Positions 1 through 6,010 of a stretch of DNA of 6,090 bases are shown one piece after another. Location of the stretch: assembly GCA_030835875.1 (NCBI GenBank), contig JAURQY010000128.1:1-6090 (forward strand), written 5' to 3'. Position 1 is the first letter of the stretch; the number at the start of each line of letters is the position of its first letter. The DNA is from Nitriliruptorales bacterium. GTDB lineage: Bacteria; Actinomycetota; Nitriliruptoria; Nitriliruptorales; Nitriliruptoraceae. The position numbers and the translations under genes are program-made. The notes below the pieces were generated by a model. That model searched no databases and was not told where the DNA came from. It worked only from the letters and a program-made list of their open reading frames with translations.

Positions 1-19
1 CCACGGCTAGGGTGGCCCC

Positions 20-2098
20 ATGGGTCGCGCTGAGGATCGTCCGCGGGTGCCTGCCCCCGTCGCACTGCCGGCGACCTCCGCCGACGCCGTCCGGGGGCTC
101 TCGTCGTCGCGCCCCTTCCGCCGCATGGCGATGGCGGGTGGTGCTGCGTCGCTCGGCGACTGGATGGGCTTCCTCGCGATCATCGCGCTGACCGCGGACA
201 TCATGGGGGAGACGCGCGCCGCCGCGTTCGCGGTCTCGGGTGTCATGGCCGCACGCGTGATCCCGAGCCTGCTCCTCGCGCCGGTCGCGGGCGTGTTCGT
301 CGACCGCTGGGACCGCAAGCGCGTACTCATCGTGACGCACGTGGGGCGCGGGATCATCATGGCACTGATCCCGTTCACGCAGGAGCTGCTCGCGTTGATC
401 CTCGCGACGCTGCTCATCGAGATCCTGTCGTCGTTCTTCGCCCCCGCGAAGGACGCGGTCTTCCCGACGCTCGTGCGCCGCGACCAGCTCATGTCGGCGA
501 ACCAGATCAACCTCGTCCTCACCTACGGCATGCTCCCGCTCGCGGGCGTGCTGTACGCGGTGATCGTCGAGACGACGACCCGCCTCGCGCCGGCCGACGG
601 CCTGCTCGCGCTGCGACCGATCGCCGTCCCGATCTGGTTCAACGCGCTGACGTTCCTCGTCGCCGCCGCGCTCATCCGCACGATCACCATCCGTCGCGCT
701 CCCGTCACGATGGACCGGGCTCCCGAGCGGGTCAGCGCGCAGTTCACCGAGGGCCTCCTCTTCGTCGCAGGGCACCCGATCATCCGGCTGCTCATCCTCG
801 GGGTCATGCTCGTCGCCGCGACCGCGGGCGTCGTGATCACGACGGGGGAGTTCTTCGCGGGGCTGCTCAACGCAGGGCCCAGCGGCTTCGGGGTGCTCGT
901 CGCCTCCGTCGGTCTCGGGATGGTCGTCGGACTCCTCGCGGCGTCGCCACTCTCGCGACGGATCCGGCCGGACCGGCTGTTCGGTCCGGGGCTCGTGGTC
1001 GCCGGGTCCGGGCTCGTCCTGACCGCGATCGCCCGGGACCTCACCGGCGCGCTCCCCGCGGCGGTCCTGATGGGCGCTGGCGCAGGCCTCGTGTTCATCA
1101 TCGGCTACACGGTCCTCCAGCAGCGGGCCGACGACCGCATCCGCGGCCGCACGTTCGGTGCGTTCAACGCCGGCATCCGCGTCTCCATCTTCCTCGCGAC
1201 GATCGGCGTGCCGTTCGCGATCGGCGTCATCGGTCGCGAGCGGCGCACCGGGGTCGTCGTCGATGGGGTCACGAGCTTCGTCTACCCCTACACGTTCGGT
1301 GGTATCCGCCTGTCGCTGATCGCTGCCGGTCTCGCGGCCGTCGTGGGCGGCCTCATGCTGCAGCTCGCGCTCGCCGCCGCGCTGCGCACCGAGGAGCGGC
1401 GTGCGGCCGATCCGGTCGACGGGATGGACGTGATCGGCGTCGGCCCGGGCGGGCTCGCCCGGAGGGGACTCTTCGTCGCCTTCGAGGGCGGGGACGGCTC
1501 GGGCAAGTCGACCCAGCTCCGGCTCCTGCGCGACCACCTCGAGGAGCTCGGGATGCCCGTCGTCGTCACCCGTGAACCTGGTGGTACCGCCATCGGCGAG
1601 GGCATCCGTGAGATCCTCCTCGACCCGGCCAGCGCGGCGATGGACGACCGTGCGGAGGCGCTGCTCTACGCCGCGGCGCGCGCACAGCACGTCGCCGAGG
1701 TCATCGAGCCGGCGCTCGCGGAGGGGAAGGTCGTGCTGTGCGACCGGTTCATCGACTCGTCGATCGTCTACCAGGGTGCGGGGCGTGCGCTCGGTGAGGT
1801 GAAGGTCGAGGAGCTCAACCTGTGGGCGACCGGTCAGGTCGTCCCCGACGTGATCATCCTCCTCGACGTCGCCGCGGAGGAGGGGCTGCGCCGCGCGGGC
1901 TCCGAGGCCGAGCCTGACCGGCTCGAGGCCGCGGGCGAGCCGTTCCATGCGACGGTGCGGGACGCGTACCGGCGTCGCGCGGACGCCGAGCCGCACCGCT
2001 GGCTGCTGCTCGACGGCAGTGCGCCGGTCGACGCGCTGCATGCCACGATCCTCGACGACGTCCTCCAGGCGCTCGCGCCCTACCGGACCGGCGCGTGA
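20..2098 (+). CDS. tmk: MFS transporter-thymidylate kinase fusion protein
   Basis: A single 692-residue frame joins two domains. Residues about 36-456 form a 12-TM-like major facilitator domain resembling the MFS_3/EntS exporter group. They contain the loop 2-3 signature GVFVDRWDRKR (91-101), FAPAKDAVFPTLV (140-152) and RGRTFGAFNA (375-384). After a short hydrophilic linker (about 457-482), residues 483-692 are a full-length dTMP kinase (dTMP + ATP to dTDP + ADP). It shows the P-loop GGDGSGKST (490-498), TREPGGT (517-523), DRF (575-577) followed by the dTMP-pocket segment SSIVYQGAGR, and a LID region around PDRLE (632-636). The P-loop has no arginine, which fits the bacterial type II class. 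The kinase would be tethered on the cytoplasmic face. ATG 20 is the first start after an in-frame TAG at 8-10, with a weak AGGGTGG before it; M36 is an alternative. The transported substrate is unknown. The gene overlaps delta' by 4 bases. The kinase assignment is very secure. Confidence 0.95.
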   Translation: MGRAEDRPRVPAPVALPATSADAVRGLSSSRPFRRMAMAGGAASLGDWMGFLAIIALTADIMGETRAAAFAVSGVMAARVIPSLLLAPVAGVFVDRWDRKRVLIVTHVGRGIIMALIPFTQELLALILATLLIEILSSFFAPAKDAVFPTLVRRDQLMSANQINLVLTYGMLPLAGVLYAVIVETTTRLAPADGLLALRPIAVPIWFNALTFLVAAALIRTITIRRAPVTMDRAPERVSAQFTEGLLFVAGHPIIRLLILGVMLVAATAGVVITTGEFFAGLLNAGPSGFGVLVASVGLGMVVGLLAASPLSRRIRPDRLFGPGLVVAGSGLVLTAIARDLTGALPAAVLMGAGAGLVFIIGYTVLQQRADDRIRGRTFGAFNAGIRVSIFLATIGVPFAIGVIGRERRTGVVVDGVTSFVYPYTFGGIRLSLIAAGLAAVVGGLMLQLALAAALRTEERRAADPVDGMDVIGVGPGGLARRGLFVAFEGGDGSGKSTQLRLLRDHLEELGMPVVVTREPGGTAIGEGIREILLDPASAAMDDRAEALLYAAARAQHVAEVIEPALAEGKVVLCDRFIDSSIVYQGAGRALGEVKVEELNLWATGQVVPDVIILLDVAAEEGLRRAGSEAEPDRLEAAGEPFHATVRDAYRRRADAEPHRWLLLDGSAPVDALHATILDDVLQALAPYRTGA

Positions 2099-3354
2099 GC
2101 GGCGTGACCGAGCTGCCGGCGGACGGCGTGTGGGGTGACGCGGGGCTCGGTGGCGCGCGTGCGGCCGCGGCCGCGCTGCATGATGCGATCGCCGGTGACC
2201 GTCTCTCGCACGCGTGGCTGCTCGTCGGCCCCGACGGGGTCGGGCAGCGTGAGCTCGCCGTCGCGCTCGCCGCGCACGCCAACTGCCACGAGCACGATGA
2301 GCGGGAGCGCCCGTGCGGTGTCTGCGACGCCTGCCGGCGCACGGTCCGCGACGTCCACCCCGCGCTCATGGCCTTCGAGCCGGACGGTGCCGCGCATCGC
2401 GTCGAGGACGTCCGCGGCGCATGGACCGACGCGGCCATGCGCACGACGCCGGAGGCACGGCGCAAGGTGCTGCGCATCGTCGCGGCCGACCGCATGAACG
2501 TCGCCGCACAGAACGCGTTCCTCAAGCTCCTCGAGGAGCCACCGCCGTCGGTCGTCTGGATCCTCGAGGCGGAGGATCCGGGCCGGCTGCTCGAGACCAT
2601 CCTCTCGCGCTGCCGACGCGTGGACCTGCCGCCCTGGGGTTCCGCTGACGTGCGTGCCTGGCTCGAGGGCCTGCTCGGCGGCGGTGCGGGCGGTGGCCCG
2701 GACGACGTGGCGCGCATCGCGTCGGCGGTGTGTGCCGCGCGCAGCTCGGGTGAGTGGCTGCGAGGGCTCCGGCGCGACCTCGCCGACGTCGGTGCCCGCG
2801 AGGCGCGCGAGGTGCTGGACGCGGCGCGGACGTTGCGCCACGAGCACCTCGCGATCGTCGACGGCCTCGCGACCCAGGGGCCCGGCGCGGTCGTCCCGAC
2901 CGCGAAGCGCATCGTCGGTCGGGCGAAGGAACGGCGTGAGGCGCTCGCGGACCGTCACGCGTCCGAGATGAGCGCGCTCGAGGAGGCGTACGGCGTCGAG
3001 GGGCCGCGCGGTTGGCCGCCGGGCGTGAAGGCGCGCATCGAGAAGCGCTACGAGCGCATCGCACGTGCCGAGGAGCAGCGCACGCTGCGGCTCGCGCTCG
3101 ACGACCTCGCCGGCTACCTGCGTGACCTCGTCGCCGTCGCGTCGGGTGCGGGGGAGGACGCGCTGATCAACGCAGACCTGCACGACGCACTCGTGCGCGA
3201 CGCGCAGCGGCTGCACCCGGTCGACCTGCTCGCCGCGCTCGACGCGGTCGGGGAGTGCCGGTCCGCGCTCGACCGCAACGGCGCACCGGAGCTCCAGCTC
3301 GAACGAGTGCTCCTCGGCCTCGCGACGTCGCTCTACGTGCGCGGCGCCGCCTGA
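2095..3354 (+). CDS. holB: DNA polymerase III subunit delta'
   Basis: This 419-residue protein is an AAA+ clamp-loader subunit that helps load the sliding clamp during replication. The P-loop position reads GPDGVGQRE (45-53), where the catalytic Lys-Ser/Thr pair is replaced by Gln-Arg, so ATP hydrolysis here is not expected; delta' subunits generally have a non-functional P-loop. A zinc-binding set C64-x9-C74-x2-C77-x2-C80 follows. NAFLKLLEEPP (140-150) and the SRC motif (171-173), whose arginine acts on the neighbouring subunit's nucleotide, are both intact. The C-terminal third (about 280-419) is charged and helical, with a likely coiled-coil around 280-300, ending in the collar-like region. 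The GTG start shares GTGA with the upstream stop, indicating translational coupling; GTG 2104 is an alternative. The lack of a separate Shine-Dalgarno sequence supports coupling. A dnaX product is less likely because the ATPase P-loop is lost. Confidence 0.95.
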   Translation: MSGVTELPADGVWGDAGLGGARAAAAALHDAIAGDRLSHAWLLVGPDGVGQRELAVALAAHANCHEHDERERPCGVCDACRRTVRDVHPALMAFEPDGAAHRVEDVRGAWTDAAMRTTPEARRKVLRIVAADRMNVAAQNAFLKLLEEPPPSVVWILEAEDPGRLLETILSRCRRVDLPPWGSADVRAWLEGLLGGGAGGGPDDVARIASAVCAARSSGEWLRGLRRDLADVGAREAREVLDAARTLRHEHLAIVDGLATQGPGAVVPTAKRIVGRAKERREALADRHASEMSALEEAYGVEGPRGWPPGVKARIEKRYERIARAEEQRTLRLALDDLAGYLRDLVAVASGAGEDALINADLHDALVRDAQRLHPVDLLAALDAVGECRSALDRNGAPELQLERVLLGLATSLYVRGAA

Positions 3355-3384
3355 CCCGCAGGCACTTGCGGTCACAGGATGGGC

Positions 3385-3414
3385 CTGAGGGCCTGCGGAC
3401 GGCTCCGGTAGTCT
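3385..3414 (+). promoter_or_regulatory. Putative promoter of tRNA-Thr
   Basis: TAGTCT at 3409-3414 fits the actinobacterial TAnnnT -10 pattern. CTGAGG at 3385-3390 is a weak -35 with an 18-bp spacer. Transcription would begin about 7 bases downstream, a few bases before the tRNA 5' end at 3427. The -10 is reasonable; the -35 matches TTGACA at only three positions. The short 5' leader is usual for stand-alone tRNA units. Confidence 0.5.
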
Positions 3415-3426
3415 CCGCCCTTCCCT

Positions 3427-3499
3427 GCTGGAGTAGCTCAGTCGGTAGAGCAGCCGCCTCGTAAGCGGCAGGTCAGGGGTTCAAATCCCCTCTCCAGCT
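3427..3499 (+). tRNA. trnT: tRNA-Thr (anticodon CGT)
   Basis: All four arms pair perfectly. The acceptor is GCTGGAG/CTCCAGC, the D stem GCTC/GAGC with an 8-nt loop holding the GG pair, the anticodon stem GCCGC/GCGGC, and the T stem AGGGG/CCCCT with loop TTCAAAT. The anticodon loop is CTCGTAA, giving CGT at 3460-3462, which reads the threonine codon ACG, a frequent codon in high-GC genomes. The discriminator base is T (3499). The next bases are CCG, so the 3' CCA is not encoded and must be added by tRNA nucleotidyltransferase. The gene lies 72 bp after holB with its own probable promoter and terminator. Confidence 0.97.
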
Positions 3500-3504
3500 C
3501 CGTC

Positions 3505-3528
3505 CCGGACGGCCCTCGGGCCGTCCGG
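3505..3528 (+). terminator. Hairpin terminator after tRNA-Thr
   Basis: A perfect 10-bp stem CCGGACGGCC/GGCCGTCCGG with loop CTCG starts 6 bases after the mature tRNA end. Only TCCCCCTG follows, with no T-run, so it would be a U-tract-less hairpin of the sort common in high-GC actinobacteria. It also separates the tRNA from the VIT-family gene that starts 23 bp further on. Confidence 0.75.
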
Positions 3529-3551
3529 TCCCCCTGCGAACGGCCCACCGC

Positions 3552-4067
3552 GTGCTCGACCTGACCGACGCGAACACGATCCGCGCGGGCGTGTTCGGTG
3601 TCCAGGACGGCATCGTCAGCACCTTTGGCCTGGTCATGGGTGTCGCGGGCGCGCAGGTCAGCCCGGAGGCGATCCTCATCGCTGGGTTCGCAGGTGCTTT
3701 CTCCGGCGCGGTGTCGATGGGGGCGGGGGAGTACGTCAGCGTGAAGGTCCAGCAGGAGCTGCTGGAGGCGCGTGGCCTCACCAGCGACGGACGCGTCCAC
3801 CCGCACCGTGCCGCGGCGGCGAACTCGGGCCTGTTCGTGCTCGGCGCCGCGTTCCCACTCCTTCCGTTCCTCGTCTCGGTCGGGCTGACCGCGGTCCTCG
3901 CGAGCACCATGCTCAGCGTGCTCGCCCTGTTCGGCACCGGCGCGGTCCTCACGCGCCTGACGCGCCGCTCGCCCTGGGCGTCCGGGCTCCGGATGCTCGT
4001 CATCGGTGGCGGCGCGGGAGTCCTCGGCTACATCGTCGGATCGGTCCTGGGCGTCGCTGTCGGCTGA
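3552..4067 (+). CDS. Short VIT/CCC1-family membrane transporter
   Basis: This 171-residue protein carries the family hallmarks: FGVQDGIVSTFGLVMGVAGA (15-34) and SGAVSMGAGEYVSV (51-64) in the first two membrane helices, then GAAFPLLPF (98-106) and SGLRMLVIGGGAG (144-156). About five TM segments fit (13-34, 40-63, 89-109, 111-135, 145-169). VIT1/CCC1 proteins move Fe2+ or Mn2+ out of the cytoplasm, and D19 and E60 occupy the conserved acidic positions in TM1 and TM2. In full-size members a glutamate-rich cytoplasmic metal-binding domain joins TM2 to TM3; here only about 25 residues (64-88) lie there, so that domain is essentially absent. The usual GxNDG is GVQDG. The GTG start lacks a clear Shine-Dalgarno sequence but fits the family N-terminus. 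It lies 23 bp beyond the tRNA terminator. Family assignment is strong; metal specificity is unknown. Confidence 0.88.
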   Translation: MLDLTDANTIRAGVFGVQDGIVSTFGLVMGVAGAQVSPEAILIAGFAGAFSGAVSMGAGEYVSVKVQQELLEARGLTSDGRVHPHRAAAANSGLFVLGAAFPLLPFLVSVGLTAVLASTMLSVLALFGTGAVLTRLTRRSPWASGLRMLVIGGGAGVLGYIVGSVLGVAVG

Positions 4068-4094
4068 GCGCGCCCGTCGCGCACGCCATCAGAC

Positions 4095-4109
4095 CCCTGC
4101 CAGGCAGGG
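4095..4109. repeat. Short palindrome after the VIT-family gene
   Basis: CCCTGCC and GGCAGGG flank a single central A, a perfect 7-bp inverted repeat 27 bp beyond the VIT-family stop codon. In RNA it could form a 6-bp stem with a 3-nt loop; no T-run follows. It could be a weak terminator or an operator half-site pair. Smaller inverted repeats follow at 4138-4150 (GGTCC/GGACC) and 4164-4176 (GGCCCC/GGGGCC). In such GC-rich DNA some of these are expected by chance. Confidence 0.4.
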
Positions 4110-4190
4110 ACCTCCGTCGTGCCCGTCGCGCTCCGATGGTCCCGCGGACCGGTGCCCTGCGGCAGGCCCCCGGGGCCCCCTCCCCGGTGA

Positions 4191-4287
4191 CACTCCTTCT
4201 TGAGCGGTCAGGTGACAGCCCGGATCGCAGCAGCACCCCAACGAACGACCTGAGCACATGAGGCCCGGAGGGGCCCGAGAAGGAGTG
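4191..4287 (+). promoter_or_regulatory. Candidate structured 5' leader that can sequester the SD
   Basis: CACTCCTTCT at 4191-4200 is the exact complement of AGAAGGAGTG at 4278-4287, which contains the Shine-Dalgarno sequence of the two-TM protein gene. One G-U and one further G-C pair extend this to 12 pairs (4191-4202 with 4276-4287). Between the arms, TCAGGT (4208-4213) can pair with ACCTGA (4248-4253), and GGCCC (4262-4266) with GGGCC (4271-4275). The result is a three-way-junction-like fold that blocks ribosome binding. A competing pairing exists between CCCCTCC (4177-4183) and GGAGGGG (4267-4273). I cannot match it to a named riboswitch class. The reading requires transcription to start upstream of 4191, and no clear promoter is visible there. 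A weak TTGAGC (4200-4205) could instead be a -35 element, which would exclude the 5' arm from the RNA. Confidence 0.35.
4278..4285 (+). promoter_or_regulatory. Ribosome binding site fixing the start at 4294
   Basis: AGAAGGAG lies 8 bases before ATG 4294 and is the strongest Shine-Dalgarno sequence on the plus strand of the window. An in-frame ATG at 4258 has no such site and would put the SD inside the coding sequence, so 4294 is preferred. Confidence 0.85.
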
Positions 4288-4293
4288 ATCCCC

Positions 4294-4827
4294 ATGAGCA
4301 CGCTCACCACCGAGAGGACGGGCGCCGCGACCGGCGCCGCCGCACGGAACCGCCTCTTCGCGGTCGTCGCCCTCGTCGCCATCGTCGTCGGACTCGGTTC
4401 CGTCCTCGGCGGTCTCGGCGGCATGGTCTACACCTGGCAGAACGCCGCGGTCGAGAACATCACCACGCCGGCCGACGCGGTCATCGCGGAGACCCCCGTC
4501 CGTGGCCCCTTCACGATGTGGGCGCAGGCGGACATCATCACCACGCACCAGCTCGCCCGGACCGACGGGCTCCGCTACGCGGAGATGCCCCGACAGATCC
4601 CACAGCTCGATGACGCCGGCGCCCCGGTCATCGGCGAGGACGGCGAGCCGGTCCTCATCAACAACGCAGCGCGTCTGAGCTGGCTCGACGCGACGGCGCT
4701 CACCACGGTGCTGAACATGGGCATCATGGCCTACATGCTGAGCCTGTTCGCGGTCGTCATGGGTGCGACGGTCGCGGGCCTGGGATGGGTGGTCCTCCGG
4801 CTGAGCCGGAACCCGATGCTCGCATGA
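4294..4827 (+). CDS. Two-TM membrane protein, uncharacterised actinobacterial family
   Basis: This 177-residue protein has an N-terminal membrane helix (about 20-45, after a short Arg-containing tail), a middle domain (about 46-142) probably outside the membrane, and a second helix (about 146-170) with a short cytoplasmic tail. The middle part contains VENIT (residues 53-57) followed by RGPFTMWAQADII and, later, LRYAEMP. From memory this pattern belongs to a widespread actinobacterial membrane family often labelled 'aromatic ring-opening dioxygenase LigA'. That label looks wrong, since two membrane helices and no dioxygenase metal site are present. Function is unknown. There is no cysteine and no lipobox. 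The start is fixed by a strong AGAAGGAG 8 bases upstream. The 226-bp leader suggests independent regulation from the VIT-family gene, and hairpins after the stop separate it from the convergent pirin. Confidence 0.85.
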   Translation: MSTLTTERTGAATGAAARNRLFAVVALVAIVVGLGSVLGGLGGMVYTWQNAAVENITTPADAVIAETPVRGPFTMWAQADIITTHQLARTDGLRYAEMPRQIPQLDDAGAPVIGEDGEPVLINNAARLSWLDATALTTVLNMGIMAYMLSLFAVVMGATVAGLGWVVLRLSRNPMLA

Positions 4828-4834
4828 GCTGACG

Positions 4835-4849
4835 GGGGCGGCTCGCCCC
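4835..4849 (+). terminator. Hairpin just after the two-TM protein gene
   Basis: GGGGCG and CGCCCC form a 6-bp stem around a GCT loop, 7 bases after the stop codon. An alternative outer pairing, ACGGG with CCCGT, spans 4832-4855. There is no T-run. It probably works together with the larger hairpin that follows. Confidence 0.5.
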
Positions 4850-4863
4850 ACCCGTCCGACGCC

Positions 4864-4899
4864 GAGGGGCCGGAAGCGCGTGAGCGCCGCCGGCCCCTC
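4864..4899. terminator. Bidirectional terminator between convergent genes
   Basis: GAGGGGCCGG (4864-4873) and CCGGCCCCTC (4890-4899) form a perfect 10-bp stem around a 16-nt loop that contains further GCGC pairing. It sits between the stop of the plus-strand membrane protein (4827) and the stop of the minus-strand pirin (4939), so it can end transcripts from both sides. It lacks a T-run in either direction, as is usual in high-GC genomes. Confidence 0.7.
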
Positions 4900-4938
4900 A
4901 GGTGCGTCCGGGGCGTCGCGCCCGGAGTCCGCGCTGGA

Positions 4939-5925
4939 TCAGGCCCCGTCGGGCACGACGTTCCCGCCCTGGTGGAGCGCCGGGATCGTGCCGAGCTTGC
5001 CGGCCTGGAAGTCGTCGAACGCCTGCTGGAGCTCGGCGCGCGTGTTCATGACGAACGGTCCGTACCACGCGACGGGCTCGCGGATCGGCAGCCCACCGAG
5101 CACCAGCACGTCCATCTTCGGCGCCCGCGTCTCCTGCGATGCGTACGCGGCGAGGTCGATCGTCTGGCCGGGGCCGAACAGCGCGAGCTGGCCCATCTCG
5201 ATCGGACGGCGGTCGACACCGACGGTGCCGCGACCGGCCAGCACGTAGACGAGCGCGTTGAAGTCGTTCCGCCACGGGAGCGACACCTGCGCGTCCGGCT
5301 CGAGCGTCGCGTGCAGCAGCGTGATCGGGGTGTGCGTCGAGCCCGGGCCGGTGTGGCCGGCGAGGTCGCCGGCGATGAGCCGCAGGATCGCGCCGCCGTC
5401 GTGTGAGGTGAGCAGCACCGTGTCGCGCGCACCGAGGTCCTGGTAGCGCGGCTCGGACCACTTCTTCGACGCCGGCAGGTTGACCCACAGCTGGAAGCCG
5501 TGGAACAGGCCGCCCTTCATGACGACCTCTTCCGGCGGTGCCTCGATGTGGAGGAGTCCGGAGCCGGCCGTCATCCACTGCGTGTCGCCGTCGCTGATCA
5601 GCCCGCCACCGCCGTGCGTGTCGGCGTGGCGCAGCGTGCCGTCGAGCATGTAGGTGACCGTCTCGAACCCGCGGTGCGGGTGCCACGGCGTGCCCTTCGG
5701 CTCGCCGGGTGCGTACTCGACCTCACCCATCTGGTCGAGGTGGATGAAGGGGTCGAGGTCCGCGAGGTCGACGCCGTGGAAGGCGCGCCGGACGGGGAAG
5801 CCCTCGCCCTCGAAGCCGCGCGGGGCGGTCGTGATGGACCGCACCGCGCGCGGGCGCGAGAACGCGGCCTCCGGGCGCGGGACCCGCGGGAGGGTCAGCA
5901 GGTCGTCGACGGTCACTGCGGGCAT
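4939..5925 (-). CDS. Pirin family protein (bicupin)
   Basis: This 328-residue protein matches the pirin family along its length. The N-terminal cupin has the metal ligands H82-x-H84 (in PWHPHRGFETVTYMLDG) and H126-x-E128 (in GSGLLHIEAP), the set that binds Fe in human pirin and bacterial homologues. FHGFQLWVNLP (141-151) is a family signature. The C-terminal cupin ends with VLGGLPIREPVAWYGPFVMN (275-294) and the helix AELQQAFDDFQAGKLG. Some bacterial pirins have quercetin 2,3-dioxygenase activity and others bind metabolic enzymes; nothing here decides between these. The frame stays open upstream to 6042, but ATG 5925 is chosen because AGGAG lies 6 bases before it and the family N-terminus begins here. 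It is cytoplasmic, with no signal peptide. It is convergent with the two-TM protein and appears to be a single-gene unit with its own promoter. Confidence 0.95.
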   Translation of the reverse strand: MPAVTVDDLLTLPRVPRPEAAFSRPRAVRSITTAPRGFEGEGFPVRRAFHGVDLADLDPFIHLDQMGEVEYAPGEPKGTPWHPHRGFETVTYMLDGTLRHADTHGGGGLISDGDTQWMTAGSGLLHIEAPPEEVVMKGGLFHGFQLWVNLPASKKWSEPRYQDLGARDTVLLTSHDGGAILRLIAGDLAGHTGPGSTHTPITLLHATLEPDAQVSLPWRNDFNALVYVLAGRGTVGVDRRPIEMGQLALFGPGQTIDLAAYASQETRAPKMDVLVLGGLPIREPVAWYGPFVMNTRAELQQAFDDFQAGKLGTIPALHQGGNVVPDGA

Positions 5926-5931
5926 GGCGGG

Positions 5932-5936
5932 CTCCT
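5932..5936 (-). promoter_or_regulatory. Ribosome binding site of pirin
   Basis: On the minus strand GAGGAG, with core AGGAG here, precedes ATG 5925 by 6 bases. It rules out the longer in-frame starts further upstream, which would encode a non-conserved, Arg-rich extension of 39 residues. Confidence 0.85.
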
Positions 5937-5982
5937 CGGCGGTGGCGTTTCGGGGTTGCGTCTTGGCGGTCCTCGTCAGATG

Positions 5983-6010
5983 AGCGTACCCAAAATGATT
6001 GCAACCGCAA
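5983..6010 (-). promoter_or_regulatory. Putative pirin promoter
   Basis: Read on the minus strand, TTGCGG (6010-6005) and TACGCT (5988-5983) are spaced by 16 bp. The -10 fits TAnnnT and the -35 keeps the TTG. Transcription would start near 5976, giving a leader of about 50 nt. The spacer (TTGCAATCATTTTGGG) is the most AT-rich stretch in the window, and TTGC occurs twice in a row (TTGCGGTTGCAA). No clear operator palindrome overlaps it. The remaining bases out to 6090 hold no gene I can support. Confidence 0.5.

Noticed and set aside
1424..1482. Separate tmk gene starting at the in-frame ATG 1424
   Set aside because: There is no well-placed ribosome binding site (GAGGAG at 1391-1396 is 27 bases upstream), the frame is continuous with the MFS domain, and such fusions are known in actinobacteria. 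It is kept only as a possible secondary start.
3364..3372. ACTTGCGGT before the tRNA as a -35 element, also found on the minus strand at 6004-6012
   Set aside because: The distance to the -10 TAGTCT is 37 bp, far too long, and no other -10 fits at 16-18 bp. The shared 9-mer is probably coincidence.
2080..3375. Long minus-strand open frame opposite holB, and similar ones at 1854-2912 and 523-1101
   Set aside because: They lie antisense to strongly supported genes, have Arg/Ala/Pro/Ser-rich composition with no motifs, and are the usual by-product of high GC content.
3427..3528. tRNA-Thr as an integration site with adjacent mobile DNA
   Set aside because: No repeat of the tRNA 3' end, integrase or composition shift is present downstream within the window.
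4258..4293. Upstream ATG 4258 as the start of the two-TM protein
   Set aside because: There is no ribosome binding site before it, and the strong AGAAGGAG would fall inside the coding sequence; ATG 4294 is correctly spaced.
4000..4851. 283-codon minus-strand open frame spanning the VIT end, the gap and the two-TM gene
   Set aside because: It crosses two plus-strand genes with clear motifs and shows no recognisable domain; its composition is low-complexity Arg/Gly/Asp.
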